This document shows, one piece after another, positions 35,171 to 46,980 of a stretch of DNA of 64,000 nt. The stretch's first letter is position 1; each line of letters starts with the position of its first letter. Source of the stretch: Kalmusia sp. IMI 367209 (lineage: Eukaryota > Ascomycota > Dothideomycetes > Pleosporales > Didymosphaeriaceae); the NCBI GenBank assembly GCA_027946365.1, contig JAPEUQ010000001.1, positions 2,790,001 to 2,854,000 on the forward strand, read 5' to 3'. The position numbers and the translations under genes are program-made. Under the pieces are notes generated by a model, which saw only the letters and a program-made list of their open reading frames with translations, did no database searches and had not been told where the DNA came from.

Positions 35171-35865
35171 GAGGTGGTTTTGCGACAACATTCAAGAAGC
35201 GGTCTCCTGTGCAATAGCTTCGAGGAGCTTCTGTTGTTTGTTTCTTGTTTATGCGTTTGTTTCCGGTTGACTTTCGTCTTGGGCCTCTCTTGTTTATATG
35301 GATGATGGGAGGACCAGACCATGTCTGTCTGCCATACGTCATTAGTGTCAGTACATGCTGCACTGCAGGCGTTGCAGAGTATCGGGTTTCGATTGTTCAT
35401 TTTTTCTTTCACACAGTAATAGCGAGTGAACACCTGTTATGTACACGCACGGACTTATAGATAAATGCCAGTTTGCATTGAGCGTTATATGCTCAAGAAC
35501 TACCTACTACTTTTATACAATGCTTTCTAGGTGTGTGTGATATCTGGCACAATCAAATGTTGAATATGAGGCCTATGTTGTGTCCAAGGTCGCGACTGCT
35601 AACATAGAGTAGAACAGCGGGGAAACGGATATCATTTTAGTACTGAATTGTGCGAAGAAGCGGCCCTCGATGTAATTAGTGAGGGGAGCTGGTAGAAGGC
35701 GATTTGTTGATGTGGTGGCGATGGCATAGTGGGTTAGATAATCGTGGAAGGCACACGTGACTTCGCTCAGGCAGCAATCGCATCCTCCATGTTTACATGT
35801 TTTTCTAAATACCAGCGACACCAGCGGACATTCGACTTAAAGCTTTATATAATCAGGATTCAAGA
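35171..35865. other. Intergenic spacer
   Basis: This is the 3' flank of the kinase gene and the promoter of the F-box-like gene. An open frame reaches upstream to 35744, but it has no conserved start. Nothing else was seen. Confidence 0.45.
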
Positions 35866-37177
35866 ATGCCATCCGTTTTCCCTTTTCAAAAGCTCGCGCC
35901 TGAGCTACAGATGTTTATATATGCCCCAATCATCCATGTCCAGCCTATACTTACGATATGACAGGCTCATCCTCTGTAAGTGCGACTTCACCTCCATACG
36001 GGACCTTATCGATGTAAACTCGTATATCAAAGACCTTTTCCTCCTATATCCGCAAACATTCCTTCGAGACATGGTGCGAGAGCTCCCCAGTTCTGTTGCA
36101 AATCTCCTCTGCCTTTCATACATCATCTACAGCGTTCCGTATGCATACATCGACGCTCCTCGCATCATCGAATGGCTAGAGGAAATGAATTCCACTGAGG
36201 ACTTCTTGGCGCGTAATTCTTGGATCCTAGACCAAACGTATGGCTTACAGGTACTGTGGGAACTAGCGGACATCATGAATGAGATAGATGAAGCGGTAAA
36301 GTTGTATGCGGATAGCGTGCTAGCGATCATGGATACCGTCTCCAGGCCAAACGCACGTCATACCACAATAGGACTCTCATCTACCGAGTACGCACGCATC
36401 GCGAGCGCATTCCTGTTACTGAAGACATACATGCAGTATAGGAACGTGGGCGGCGACGCATCAACATTCATGGACACACTACAATTCTGGCAGGCCGAGC
36501 AAATCGTGACCGTGAACAAGTTCCTCGAACGTGTCGATCGCTGCAGCCGTACTAGCGGTTCCGCTCTGTACTACCTTGTCGATCATAAGTATAGGTCCGA
36601 TGTACATCTGCGGAGAGTATCGTTGTATGTAAAAAAATACCTCAGATCCGGCCCTCGACCGCTTCCGTCCTTGTATCTCCATCTACGCAGGGGCGATATG
36701 TCTCAGTGGCCCTTCCACACTTACGCTACACGTCCACGTTTTTCGATGTTGGCTGGACATGATGGTGTCGAGGTTCCGCCCACAGCGAATTCGGATGATG
36801 TATCAATGTCTAAGGACTCCTCACCAAGCCACGGATGGAACTTCCTCCAGTCTCTAACCGGAGACAAAGAGGTTTCGGACAGAGTCTACCACCATATCTT
36901 CCTGGATCTCGGCATACTCTTTTGGGACCAAGATCGCCTCCGCCAGATGTACATGGGTTCAACTTCTACATTTCAGACCCTGGTGGAGAGAGTCGAAGAG
37001 GCGCTATATCGCGGGCAGGTTAGTATGTACAACAATATGTATGTCGATGACGTCGGTGAGTTCGATTGCTTCTCAGTCCCCGGACCTCATGTTAGTCAAC
37101 AACACATCGTCGAGTGGACGAGATGTCCGGTTCAATGTACGTTCGGAGAGTGGATGATGCGTGATAGCTTTATGTGA
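35866..37177 (+). CDS. F-box-like hypothetical protein
   Basis: I model two exons, 35866..35912 and 35965..37177, giving 419 residues. Splicing the 52-nt intron joins MPSVFPFQKLAPELQM to LILCKCDFTSIRDLIDV, which matches the LPxELxxxIL pattern of a fungal F-box-like start followed by helices (YIKDLFLLYPQTFL). An alternative unspliced frame from an ATG at 35789 would lack this motif. The rest is helical with no recognised catalytic motif: DAPRIIEWLEEMNS, YARIASAFLLLKTY and, near the end, VYHHIFLDLGILFWDQDRL. Proteins of this type are expanded in Dothideomycetes. A role as SCF substrate adaptor is possible but not shown. Confidence 0.65.
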
Positions 37178-38650
37178 CAAAGGTGGGTTCGTTACTTGGA
37201 TGAAGGGATTAGGATCGTGACGCTCTAGAGGCACGAGTAATAGTTTCAGGCTCTGATGAATGTACACGCGGTAGAGCGGTATTCTTTGTCCCTGACATTA
37301 GTCAAGTCCGTACATATGTCAATCTCCGATGTTCTTGATAGAAAAAGTACTAAGTACCTCACCGCGCCACGCTTCGGTAAGGCTGAGACTATACGAGAAG
37401 CCAGCTGACGCTTTCCTATCTGGGACCTTGTCCTGACATGCTTTCAAGCCGATGCCAAGATATGATAACCCCACACAAGTCTTTATTGCTGACGTTTTGA
37501 AATGTCGTTCTAGCGGCCCGTCCTGCTTCGCGAAGAAACTCTGATGTAGCAATGCCTCATCTATCCATCCATATAAACCTCTACTATGGAGGACTCTGTG
37601 GGAAAAGTCATCAACATGTAGTAGTATAAAATAGAATGGCTCTCGGTTGTTTTGAGATTATAACCGTAGCTGACGAACGAATGATATTATCTGCCGCACC
37701 AAAGCAGAATGGAGAAAAAAATCACCATAACACATATGATGTCTCTTTAATGCTTTCAAGCAAAGGCCATCGAGTTTTCGATGATAGGTGTTATCTAATT
37801 CTCTCACCAACCCCTCTAATTTTGGTCCTTCGTTCACCACTGTGACACATAAGACCTGAGTGGACGGTTTTAACCACCAACAGAAAAATTGAAGACTAGA
37901 GCCAAATATGTTCATTATATACGCGAAGAGAAGAGCGTTTGTGTCGGTGACATGGTACAAAGAGCGTAAAAGTCAAGGATATAGGGAATGTGAGGCATAT
38001 GACGGCTAGAGTCTTTTTTGGGTTTGACTTGGCGCTTTTCCACCCAGCACATCGTATCTGGATTCGTGGAGTTTTAGTCAACAAGCCAAATTTCGGGGTC
38101 AATTTTTTCTTGCTGCATAGTGTATGTAGCTAGGAAGCATGAGTTTTACTCTTCCACAGCACATACATATTCAATTGGAGAATTTTAGTCGCCAAGAGAC
38201 GATGCTTGCACGAGGTTGTGGTGTAGAAGTAAAGGTCGCGAATCAGAAGCAATTATATACCTACCTCCCTTAGAATCCTAAGTAGTATAAAATGAAACGT
38301 TACTTTGAGAGTAGGCACCCAGCTCCAAATTGATGAGAGAGAAACACATTCACAATTTGTTATTACAAACACGGTCCATAGACCGTCCATCGCATACCAC
38401 CCAAGTATTCATTTTAATCCAACCCAATTCATCCGTCCTTATGCGCATCCGTTCCCACCTTCCTAGATACTGCGCAAATTCCCACCATCACCGAAAATAA
38501 AGCATATTGAAAAGAACTTCCGAGAACGCTATGCAGACCTAGTCGTCTTCTCGACCCACGTGAAAACCTCTGAACGCCATTTTATGCCACTAAAACATAC
38601 TACACGAATGCAAAAAATAAAGTAAGAGGAGAGAAGCCTGCAGGAGGGCA
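37178..38650. other. AT-rich gene-free stretch
   Basis: About 1.47 kb between the F-box-like gene and the 3' end of RCC1, richer in A and T than the coding DNA around it. All open frames are under 100 codons. I see no transposon remnant or RNA gene by eye. Confidence 0.5.
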
Positions 38651-40499
38651 TTACTCCTTCTTGCTAGCAAGAGCAGAGTACTGGCCGCCCGCGCCGGCCC
38701 AGATGAGCTTGGTGTCCCTCACAGCGGTGTTATCGATGAGAGTCGGCGTATCAATGTCATCATCTGTCCCCTGTCCCGTCTGATAATTTGCGGAAAAGCC
38801 CCAGGAGTAAGCCTTGCCGTCTTTGTTTATGACGATGGTGTGTTCGGGTCCGCATGCCCCGGTTACGATGTTGCTCAGGCCAGGGATAGGAGTCGGTTCA
38901 ATGAGGATCTTAGCTTTCCCATTGCTCTTTAGAACCTTGTCGGTGTCGTCGATAGCATTGAGCTGTTCGGCAGGGATTCCGGTCTGTGACCCATCGCAGC
39001 GTCCCCAAACAAGCACCTCTCCACTCTGCGTAAGAGCAATGTTGTGATGAGACCCTCCTTCCACTGCTACCACACCTTTCCCTTCCAGACTGCCAACAAT
39101 GCGAGGGGTGAGCACGCTGGCATTGTCATCTCCGGCATTCTCAGCCTGTCCAGTCTCGCAGTAGTTGTTCGCACCCCACGACCAAACATGGCCATCTTCC
39201 CCAATCGCGAGGCCATGGTAGTCACCGCAAGCAATCTTGGCGATTCGCTGGCTAGGTCGCTTGAATGCAGTGTCATGAAAGCCGACGCGGTTGGGCAGTA
39301 ATGATTCGGTGAGCGTTCGTTCGGTTACGCGGCGTCCAAGCTGGTTCTGTTGGCCATTACCCCATGCGTATACGTGACGGTCCTTGTCGAGAGCAAGGAC
39401 ATGATTTGTGCCACAGGCTAGCTGTGTCACTTTTGTGATGCTGTCGATGTATACGGGTGCATTAGCGGTATGGTTATTCCTCTCGAAGCCGAGTATACCC
39501 TCGTTTTTCTAGCAGAATTAGCGAGGAAAATTTCCATCTGTAATTCAGTTTCTTACGCGGAAAGTGCCCCAGCCATATACAGCGCCCTCGGTGGTCAACG
39601 CAAATGAGCAGCTGTCTCCAGCGACAACATCCACAAATACGGTGTCTTCGGGAAAATGGTCCGCAGAAATAGCGGTTGGTGTAGCTTCGAGCTCATTCAA
39701 CCCTCCAGTCTCGTCATCGGAATCAGAGTCGTCATCTTCCGCATCCATGTCCTTCAATTTGACACCAGCAGCTGTATCGCGTCCTAGAGCACCATTGTCA
39801 TTTACGCCCCAGGTCAAGATTTTGTTATCCTTCGTCAGCGCAACTACGTGCATTCCGCCTGTGGCGACTCGGACAACATTCAAGTTACTCAATGCCTCGT
39901 TATATCGCGGTCGCTTGACGTCGATAGCTTTCTTTGTTGCACCCAGACCCAACTCGCCTTGGCCTCCCTCTCCGAAGACGAAGACCTTGAGCGGTTCAGT
40001 GTATCGGAGCGGATTGATCTCGGTCTTCCTGCCCTTGATACGTCGCGGTCCCTTAGGTAGATCGCGCTTCAAGACCCTCGGGGCCTTCACTTCGCGTGTC
40101 TTCGCCTTCTTCGCTTTGGGTTCGTCATCAGCATCGACCTCAGCTTCGGGTTCGCTCTCGACATCCTTCTTGCGTTTCGGCGGGGCTTTAGTCGCGACCG
40201 CAGGTGTAGCTTCCTTCTTTGCGCGGCCCTTGGGGGCTTGGGGAAAGTTAGCGGGTGTGAATGTGTGGCGGCGCGTGCAACTGACCGGGCGCGTTCTTCG
40301 GCTTCTCAATTACGCCATTTACCGTTGGTGTTCCGCTCTTCTTCGCACGAGCTCGCCCTATATCCGGATAGATTAGCGACTGCTGCGCAGGTGATGGAAA
40401 GCTCCATGCGCATGACGTACCTGTGCCGTTGATGGTCGGCTTTGGTTCAGCTTCAGCGGGCTGTGCGGTGGCGGCGCGGGACTTGGCGCGAGGAGGCAT
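38651..40499 (-). CDS. SRM1: RCC1-type Ran guanine nucleotide exchange factor (Srm1/Prp20/Pim1)
   Basis: Four exons on the minus strand: 40421..40499, 40286..40357, 39557..40236 and 38651..39508, giving 562 residues. The N-terminus is basic and disordered (MPPRAKSRAATAQ, PPKRKKD, KAKKAKTREVKAPRVLKRD), suitable for nuclear import and chromatin contact. The seven-bladed propeller starts at VFVFGEGGQGELGLG and shows the repeated W-G-x-N/G-x-x-G-x-L-G signatures: ILTWGVNDNGALGRD, AVYGWGTFR, VYAWGNGQQNQLGRR, VWSWGANNYCETGQ, VLVWGRCDGSQTG and AYSWGFSANYQTG. It loads GTP on Ran in the nucleus, driving nuclear transport. An acidic insert (DMDAEDDDSDSDDE) interrupts one blade, as in other fungal orthologues. 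Confidence 0.93.
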
Positions 40500-40945
40500 T
40501 GTCAAGGTGGTGAAAGAAGTCCCGAGGGTGCTGGGAGAAAAAGAGGTTGTCGGGGAGGTTGGGGGTGCGTGTTGTGGTGTGTTCGAAAAAAGCTCAGGAA
40601 CGCGATTCGATTTGTACGCTAGGCCATCAGTCGACCAGGATGCGGTCCACCTTCCCAGCCGCCTGGCAGCCTAGCCGCTTAGTCATCCATGGTCATTCAC
40701 TCGGGTGCTCGCGAGACTCGGCATCATCAGACCAACCTTACTTAATCGCTGATCTCATCTCATTGTCAATTGTCATATTTGACTTGTTTGCTTCGTGTCT
40801 ACTGTCTCGTCGTTTTCATTGCTTTTGGGCGCGCTGGGTATCGCCCTGCTTGCTGCGGTCTTGCCTGCAGGGTGCCTGCAACTGCCTCCGACAGATGCAT
40901 CTGCCTAGCCAAATAGGCACTAGAAGCGAAAGAAGTGATTGCAAG
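40500..40945. promoter_or_regulatory. Divergent promoter region, RCC1 and metallophosphatase
   Basis: 446 bp between two divergent start codons. No clear TATA box or conserved element was recognised. Confidence 0.45.
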
Positions 40946-42827
40946 ATGTTTCCTACACTTTGGATGCCGTTCGTGCTCGCCAATAGCGTTTTGTGTGCGC
41001 AACCTTCGGCACCGTCTCCTATTGCTGCACCGTTACGCGAACTGCCATGGGCCCAGCTAAACTTTCTGCACACGACTGATATTCATGGCTGGTGGGGTGG
41101 ACATTTGCAAGAGTAACCAACCGTCCTCGACCCATGAACACTCAGAATCTCACAATCAATAGACCCTCATTCTCAGCCGACTGGGGAGACTACATTTCGT
41201 TCGCCAAGCACTTGCGTGACCGTGCTGATGCAGATGGTACAGACCTGCTTCTCGTCGACACTGGCGACCGGATAGAGGGAAACGCGATCTACGACTCTTC
41301 TAAGCCTCGCGGAAAGTTCACATACGAGATTGCTAAAGAACAAAGCATCGATCTCATCTGCTCAGGTAATCATGAACTTTATAAGGCCGAATCAGCAGAC
41401 GGAGAATTCTATCACACCGTCCCAGACTTCAAAGGCAACTACCTGGCTTCTAATCTAGACATTATTAATCCCGATAATGGGCATCGTCAGCCGCTTGCAC
41501 AGCGGTACAAAAAGTTCAAGACCAAGAACCAAGGAATTCGCATCCTAGCGTTCGGCTTCATCTTTGATTTCACCGGGAACGACGACAATACCTTCGTCAT
41601 TCCAGTCGAAGATACTGTAAAACAAGGCTGGTTCAAAGACGCTCTTCAAGACTCAAACCTTGACCTCATCCTCGTCTATGGCCATGTCGACATTCGCTCT
41701 GTCGAATACGCCCTCCTCTTCTCCACAATCCGTTCCGCGCACCCTGACACCCCGATCCAATTCTTCGGCGGCCACTCTCCCACATCCGCGATTACAAGAT
41801 CTTTGACTCAAAGTCGGTCGCTCTAGAAAGCGGGCGATACATGGAAACGCTTGGCTTCATGTCCATCGACGGTCTCCGCACGTCCGCGAAACCGCAAAAA
41901 TCTGAGTTAACCTTCTCTCGAAGATATCTTGACAACAATCTATTCTCCATGTACCATCACAGCAAAAAGAATAATACCACATTTCCCACCAAACTAGGCC
42001 AAAACGTCACTTCCGCCATCGGCGACGCACGCAAATCCCTCGGTCTCGGCCACCGCTACGGCTGCGCGCCCCGCAACCTTTGGGTCTCGCGGCGCCCGTA
42101 CCCCCATAAGGAGAGTATCTTTACGTGGCTTGACACCCAAGTCCTTCCCCAATCTATCTCCCCCTCCGCACACGGTAAAAAAGCTCTCGTCATCACCAAC
42201 ACAGGCGGCGTCCGCTTCGACATCTTCAAAGGGCCCTTCACGAAAGACACGAAGTTTCTGGTGTCGCCGTTTACAAGCGGGATACGGTATATCAAAAATG
42301 TGCCATACAAAGCTGCTAGTCGCTTGCTCAGGCTTCTGAATAATGAGGGTCCTATATTAGAGGCGATGAGAAAGGGTAATACTTATTTGCAGCCGCCTGA
42401 ACATGTCGCTGCGAACTATAGGCCTGATATATATGCTTCACATGAGGTGCATGGCTATGCAACCCACGATCAAACTCCGTTGTCGACGGGCGATAATGGA
42501 AGTCTCTTTCCGGGTTACACAACACACGATGATGCCGGTTCGGACGGCGATGACACACTGCACTCGGTCATCCCTTTCTACGCCGTGCCTAACTGTGTGC
42601 AAGCTGCCGTCGGCTTTGATACCGGCAACGAGACAGAGACGCCAGACGTTGTGGACGTTATGTACAATGAGTTCATCCAGAAATGGATACTGCTTGGCTT
42701 AGAGTTTCTGGGCGAGAGCTATAGTTCCGACGATACACATTCGTATGCGGAGGGCAAGAGTTTCACGGATATAATAACAGACTGGGTGAGTGAGCACTGG
42801 GATGTAGAAGGTGAAGAATGTTCATGA
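40946..42827 (+). CDS. Secreted 5'-nucleotidase-like metallophosphatase (YHR202W type), apparent frameshift
   Basis: Two exons, 40946..41112 and 41163..42827. A signal peptide is visible (MFPTLWMPFVLANSVLCA). Metal-binding motifs follow in order: HTTDIHGWW (D-x-H), VDTGDRIEG (G-D), SGNHELY (G-N-H-E) and, at the end of the metallophosphatase domain, FGGHS followed by HIRDY. That last GHSH motif is broken: at about 41775..41781 the frame shifts. The upstream frame ends at 41826, while the downstream frame reads HIRDYKIFDSK and then continues to 42827 through the 5'-nucleotidase C-terminal domain (ALVITNTGGVRFDIFKGPF). Adding one base or removing two would give about 610 residues. The rest is well preserved, so either sequence error or a recent mutation fits. 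Confidence 0.85.
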
Positions 42828-43296
42828 AATGCCTGGATGGGTTGGAAATCTTGTATAGGTTGTATATCGGCATAAGTCAATTGCTAGAAGCAAGGCCAAA
42901 CACACAATAAAGTGTTTCTACTTAGCAGAGCATATTCCAACGAGATGAAAGATAATCAGCCCCTAGCTTATCGTCTGGGAGAGATATTCGATTATACCTA
43001 CTATTATAGTAAGAATCCTGAAGTTGCACCATGCAGAACAAATATGCGGACAGAAAATACACGCATAGCTTATAAATCCTTACTGGACATTGCTACTACG
43101 CACTCTAGAAGGGACAAGCTACATTACAATGCAGCAGCTACAGCTGCGAATGCATTATCCTAATGATGTCGACGTTGTCTCCAACCGTAACTCACAATCT
43201 TTAAGAATCGTTCATTAGGCGATATGGTATTTTTGGCAAAACTATAGTACTTTGTCGTCTTACGTGACTTCCCATGAACAACTGGAACAACTGGTA
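42828..43296. other. Convergent intergenic spacer
   Basis: This lies between the 3' ends of the metallophosphatase and RRP3. It is AT-rich with one unremarkable open frame of 83 codons (42912..43163). Confidence 0.45.
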
Positions 43297-45081
43297 TCAA
43301 ATCCATACATAAATGCACCCAAGCACAAAACCTGAGAACGCAAGAGCGGACCAAGCAACTTCAACCCTCTTCCTGATCCATTGCATCCCGCCCCTCTTTC
43401 CTCTAGCACCCCTCGCCCGCCCCACCCCGCCCCTTCGACCCCGTTGATCATGAATCTCTTTCATCTCCTTGACCGCCACCCTTTGCGCCTCACTCACCCT
43501 TTCGAACAGCACCATCGCTTCATCCTTTGGCACAGTCTCTTCCTCAATCTTCGTGCCCAGTGCGGTCTCTGTCCTCAACCAAATTTCCACATCATACTGT
43601 GTGACGAAGCTTATAGCCTTGCCGCTCTTTCCCGCGCGCGCTGTGCGGCCGACGCGGTGCACGTACGTCTTGCTGTCTGGTGGAAGATCTAGGTTGATGA
43701 CTAAATCGACGGATGGGATGTCGAGGCCGCGAGCGGCGACGTCGGTGGCGACGAGTATGTCACGGCTCCGGCTTTTGAACTTTTGCAAGGCGCCCAAGCG
43801 AGAAGATTGACTGAGTTGGCCGTGAAGGGGTATAGCGCCGAAACCTAGGGTGCGTAGGAGTATGGCGATTCTTTGACATTCGTTGACACTAAATCGTGTC
43901 AATTAAGTGTTCTATAACAGCTTCGTTCTTTCTTGGGAAATCATAACATACGTGCGGGTGAATATGATGGTTGGGTGGCCAATAGCATCGTTCAAGAGAT
44001 GTATGAGATAGAGGTCCTTGTGTTTGTGAGGAAGGAATACTGATGCATGTTAAAAGATGATATACGATGGGTGAGGCCTCAACTCACTATATCGCTGCAT
44101 AAGTGTGGAAACCACTTGGTGGGAGTTGGATGATATAGAGACCCGCACCGGGTTGTGAAGAGCAGCTCGCTGTAGATTCTCCACCTTCGTGCTCATGGTG
44201 GCGGAGAAGAGGTAGGTATGACGACCCTCTCTTGGTAAGACTTTTAGGATTTTGTCAAGTATCTGTACGTTATCAGCTTCGGTGAGTTCTGGTGTTCGTC
44301 GAGTAGCTCACCGGGCCAAAGTCAAGGTCAAGTAACCGATCCGCTTCGTCCATGACCAGATATTTCAGGTGCTTCAGTGAAAATCCTTTGGTATCTATTT
44401 TACACATTTAGTCTATGCAAAAGATTAGACTGCGAGCATCATACTTTCAAGATGGTCTAGTAGCCTCCCCGGAGTTGCTACGACAATGTGTGGCCTTTTG
44501 CTCAGAGCAATGGCCTGGGCTACCATGTCCATACCACCCACAAGCGTCGCACACTTGACGTTTATTATGCTTCCAAGTGCTTCAACCTGCTGTGAGATTT
44601 GATATGCCAGCTCCCGCGTCGGCGCCAGAACGAGTCCGAACAGAGCCTGAGGCTTCTCCATGAGCGACTGAAGGATGGGCAGCACGAAGGCGGCCGTCTT
44701 GCCCGAACCCGTCTCCGCCAACCCAATAACATCGCGTCCTTCAAGCGCTAGCGGTATCGACTGCTCTTGAATAGGCGTAGGATTTGTGAACTTGAGGTTG
44801 GCGCAGGCTTCACAAAGCTCTTCTCGTACACCGAGGTCGGCGAAGGTTTTCTTTGAGGTATCGCTCGCGTCTGCTGTGACCGCTGCGGTCTCTTCCTCTT
44901 CCTCTACTTCTTCCTCAGCACCTTCGTCCTCGCTCGATTCCGGCTCCGGCTCTGGGACGTTGCGACGGTGGGTGGGCTTCGCGGTCGTTCTTGTTAGAGG
45001 CGCTGAGGGTTTCGAAGCCTTGGTCTTCGAAGGACCCGAGACGCTCGCATGATCAAGCTTTCTCTTCTTGAAGCCAGGCAT
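43297..45081 (-). CDS. RRP3: DEAD-box RNA helicase Rrp3 (altered C-terminus)
   Basis: Five exons on the minus strand: 44445..45081, 44312..44394, 44088..44262, 43952..44039 and 43297..43888, giving 524 residues as read. Helicase motifs are complete: Q motif [16 protein letters not shown], motif I AETGSGKT, Ia [46 protein letters not shown] and [12 protein letters not shown]. After an acidic N-terminus, the [12 protein letters not shown] start of the core is typical of Rrp3/DDX47, a factor for 18S rRNA processing. The last 30 residues ([18 protein letters not shown] and beyond) look non-native; see the frameshift finding. An in-frame ATG at 45153 could add 24 residues, but [10 protein letters not shown] is the more family-like start. 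Confidence 0.92.
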
Positions 45082-45331
45082 AGCGTTGTGTATGTTTTCA
45101 AGCAAGTAGTGTGCGATGGATTCGTTGAGATAAATTTGAGTGGAGTCGTCCATGGATCACCTTATCGATAAGAATCTCGCCAAGATTTCGAGAAATTTTG
45201 GCGGTAGTCGCAACCATTACTTTCACAAAAACGACAGAACTCAAACCTCTGCCGGTACGGCGAGATCTGGCATTTCGGATATCCAGTTATATCGATTTAT
45301 ACCGCATCAAAATTGAGTGCGTCTTTTCAAC
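45082..45331. promoter_or_regulatory. Bidirectional promoter RRP3/SSF1
   Basis: 250 bp between divergent genes that both act in ribosome assembly. GCGATG (PAC core) is at 45113..45118 and AAATTTT, the core of the ribosomal RNA processing element, at 45193..45199. Both are known from yeast ribosome-biogenesis promoters; their use here is an inference. Confidence 0.55.
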
Positions 45332-46695
45332 ATGGCAAGAGGAACCAGCGGGCGCAGGAAGCAGTCTGTCGCAGACAAGCAGGCCGTGAAGAAGCCAAAA
45401 AGAGGGCAACCCGAAGAGCATGGTCATTCGCATAGGTGCTGGCGAAGTAGGATCGAGCGTTTCACAATTGGTCCAGGATATGCGCCAAGTTATGCAGCCA
45501 GACACGGCAGTCAGGCTTAAGGTCCGCTATTCTCAGTTCGCTCAGTCCTTTACGGTATCTAATGAACATTAGGAGCGAAGAGCGAACAAGCTCCGCGACT
45601 ACACCACCATGGCCGGCCCCCTTGGCGTATCCCACCTCCTACTCTTCTCGCGCTCCGAATCTGGCAATACAAACATGCGTCTCGCAAAGACACCCCGTGG
45701 TCCAACTCTGCACTTCCGAGTAGAGAAGTACTCGCTCGCTAAAGACATCATGAAGTCTTTGAAACATTACCGAGCCGGTGCGAACGACTACCAGGTCGCG
45801 CCCCTCCTTGTAATGAACAATTTCATAACGTCGGAGGCCGAGAGGGGAAAAGCTGGGGGACAAGGCGCCACCGAAGCACCTGGAGAAGCTGGTCACGGAT
45901 ATGTTCCAGGGCCTGTTCCCACCGATACAACCGCATACAACCCCGCTGCATACGATCAAGCGTGTGCTGCTGCTGAATCGAGAACAACCGTCGGAGGAGA
46001 ATAACGGAACTTGCACAATAAGCTTGAGGCATTACGCTATTACGACCAAAGTGACCGGATTGCCAAAGGCGATACGAAGGTTATATGCGGCGGAGAAGTT
46101 GGTCGGGAGTCGTGAGAAGAAGAATCGTGGCTTACCCAATCTCGGCAAGCTCGATGATGTGGCAGACTATATGCTGGACCCATCTGCTGCGGGCTATACA
46201 TCTGCAAGTGATACTGAAGCGGATACGGACGCCGAGGTCGAAGTTGCTGCTCCAGTACGAGCAAAGGTCATGTCGAAACGGGACAGAGAGCGAGTGAAGG
46301 CAGGTGACGACCCGCAAAAGCCGCGGGCGGGGAGGCCCAAAGTCGAGAAGCGCGCCGTCAAGCTTGTCGAGATTGGTCCACGACTTAAATTGAGATTGAC
46401 GAAGGTGGAGGAGGACATCTGCAGTGGCAAGGTCATGTGGCATGAGTTCGTCACGAAGAGCAAGGAAGAGTTGAAAGAGATGGACGCGGTATGGGAAAAA
46501 CGTAATAAGGAGAAGGAAGAGCGCAGGCGGATACAGCGGGAAAACATTGAGAAGAAGCGCAAAGAGAGGGGTGAGGCCGGCGAAGAAGATGAAGACGAAG
46601 AAATGGAAGACATCGATGAGTATGACATGGACGATGATGTCTGGTTAGATGAGGACGGAGAGGGAGGCGAAGAAGGGGATGAGGACGATGAATAA
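45332..46695 (+). CDS. SSF1: Ribosome assembly factor Ssf1/Peter Pan (Brix domain), two apparent frameshifts
   Basis: Exons 45332..45521 and 45573..46695. Conserved Brix-protein blocks occur in order but in three frames. Frame one gives MARGTSGRRKQ..KKPK. After the A run at 45397..45401 the frame changes to KSMVIRIGAGEVGSSVSQLV and ERRANKLRDYTTMAGPLGVSHL. After the G run at 45844..45847 it changes again to KHLEKLVTDMFQGLFPPIQP and on to the acidic tail (DEDEEMEDIDEYDMDDD). Dropping one base from each run leaves 1311 nt, 436 residues, the expected size. Ssf1 is needed for 60S subunit assembly and is essential as a pair in yeast, so consensus errors are more likely than gene death. The intron is phase 0. 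Confidence 0.9.
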
Positions 46696-46980
46696 AGTAG
46701 GAGGCGTTGATGATCGCAGTAATGATACCCAATTCCGATCTATTCATCTCCCGTGGCCAATGCACCTTAGACGTTCTTCATGTCTTTCATAGACCTGTGG
46801 GTAGTGTTAGCAGATCTGATCTAGCTACTGGCGATGGTATCAGATATCACTAACCTTAGATACCAGACTCTCGACTTGAGACTGAACGATGCTGCATCAT
46901 ACGACCTCGAGCTACTGTGGCCTGGCAGCTAGCCTTTTCAGCCTCTCTTTCAGCACAATTCAACTTAACCAGATCGACAC

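Noticed and set aside
42912..43163. 83-codon open frame downstream of the metallophosphatase
   Set aside because: Located in AT-rich 3' flank with no similarity to any family I recognise.
45397..45847. Programmed frameshifting in SSF1
   Set aside because: Two +1 events at plain A and G runs without a slippery-site pattern, and similar slips in unrelated neighbours, make sequence error far more likely.
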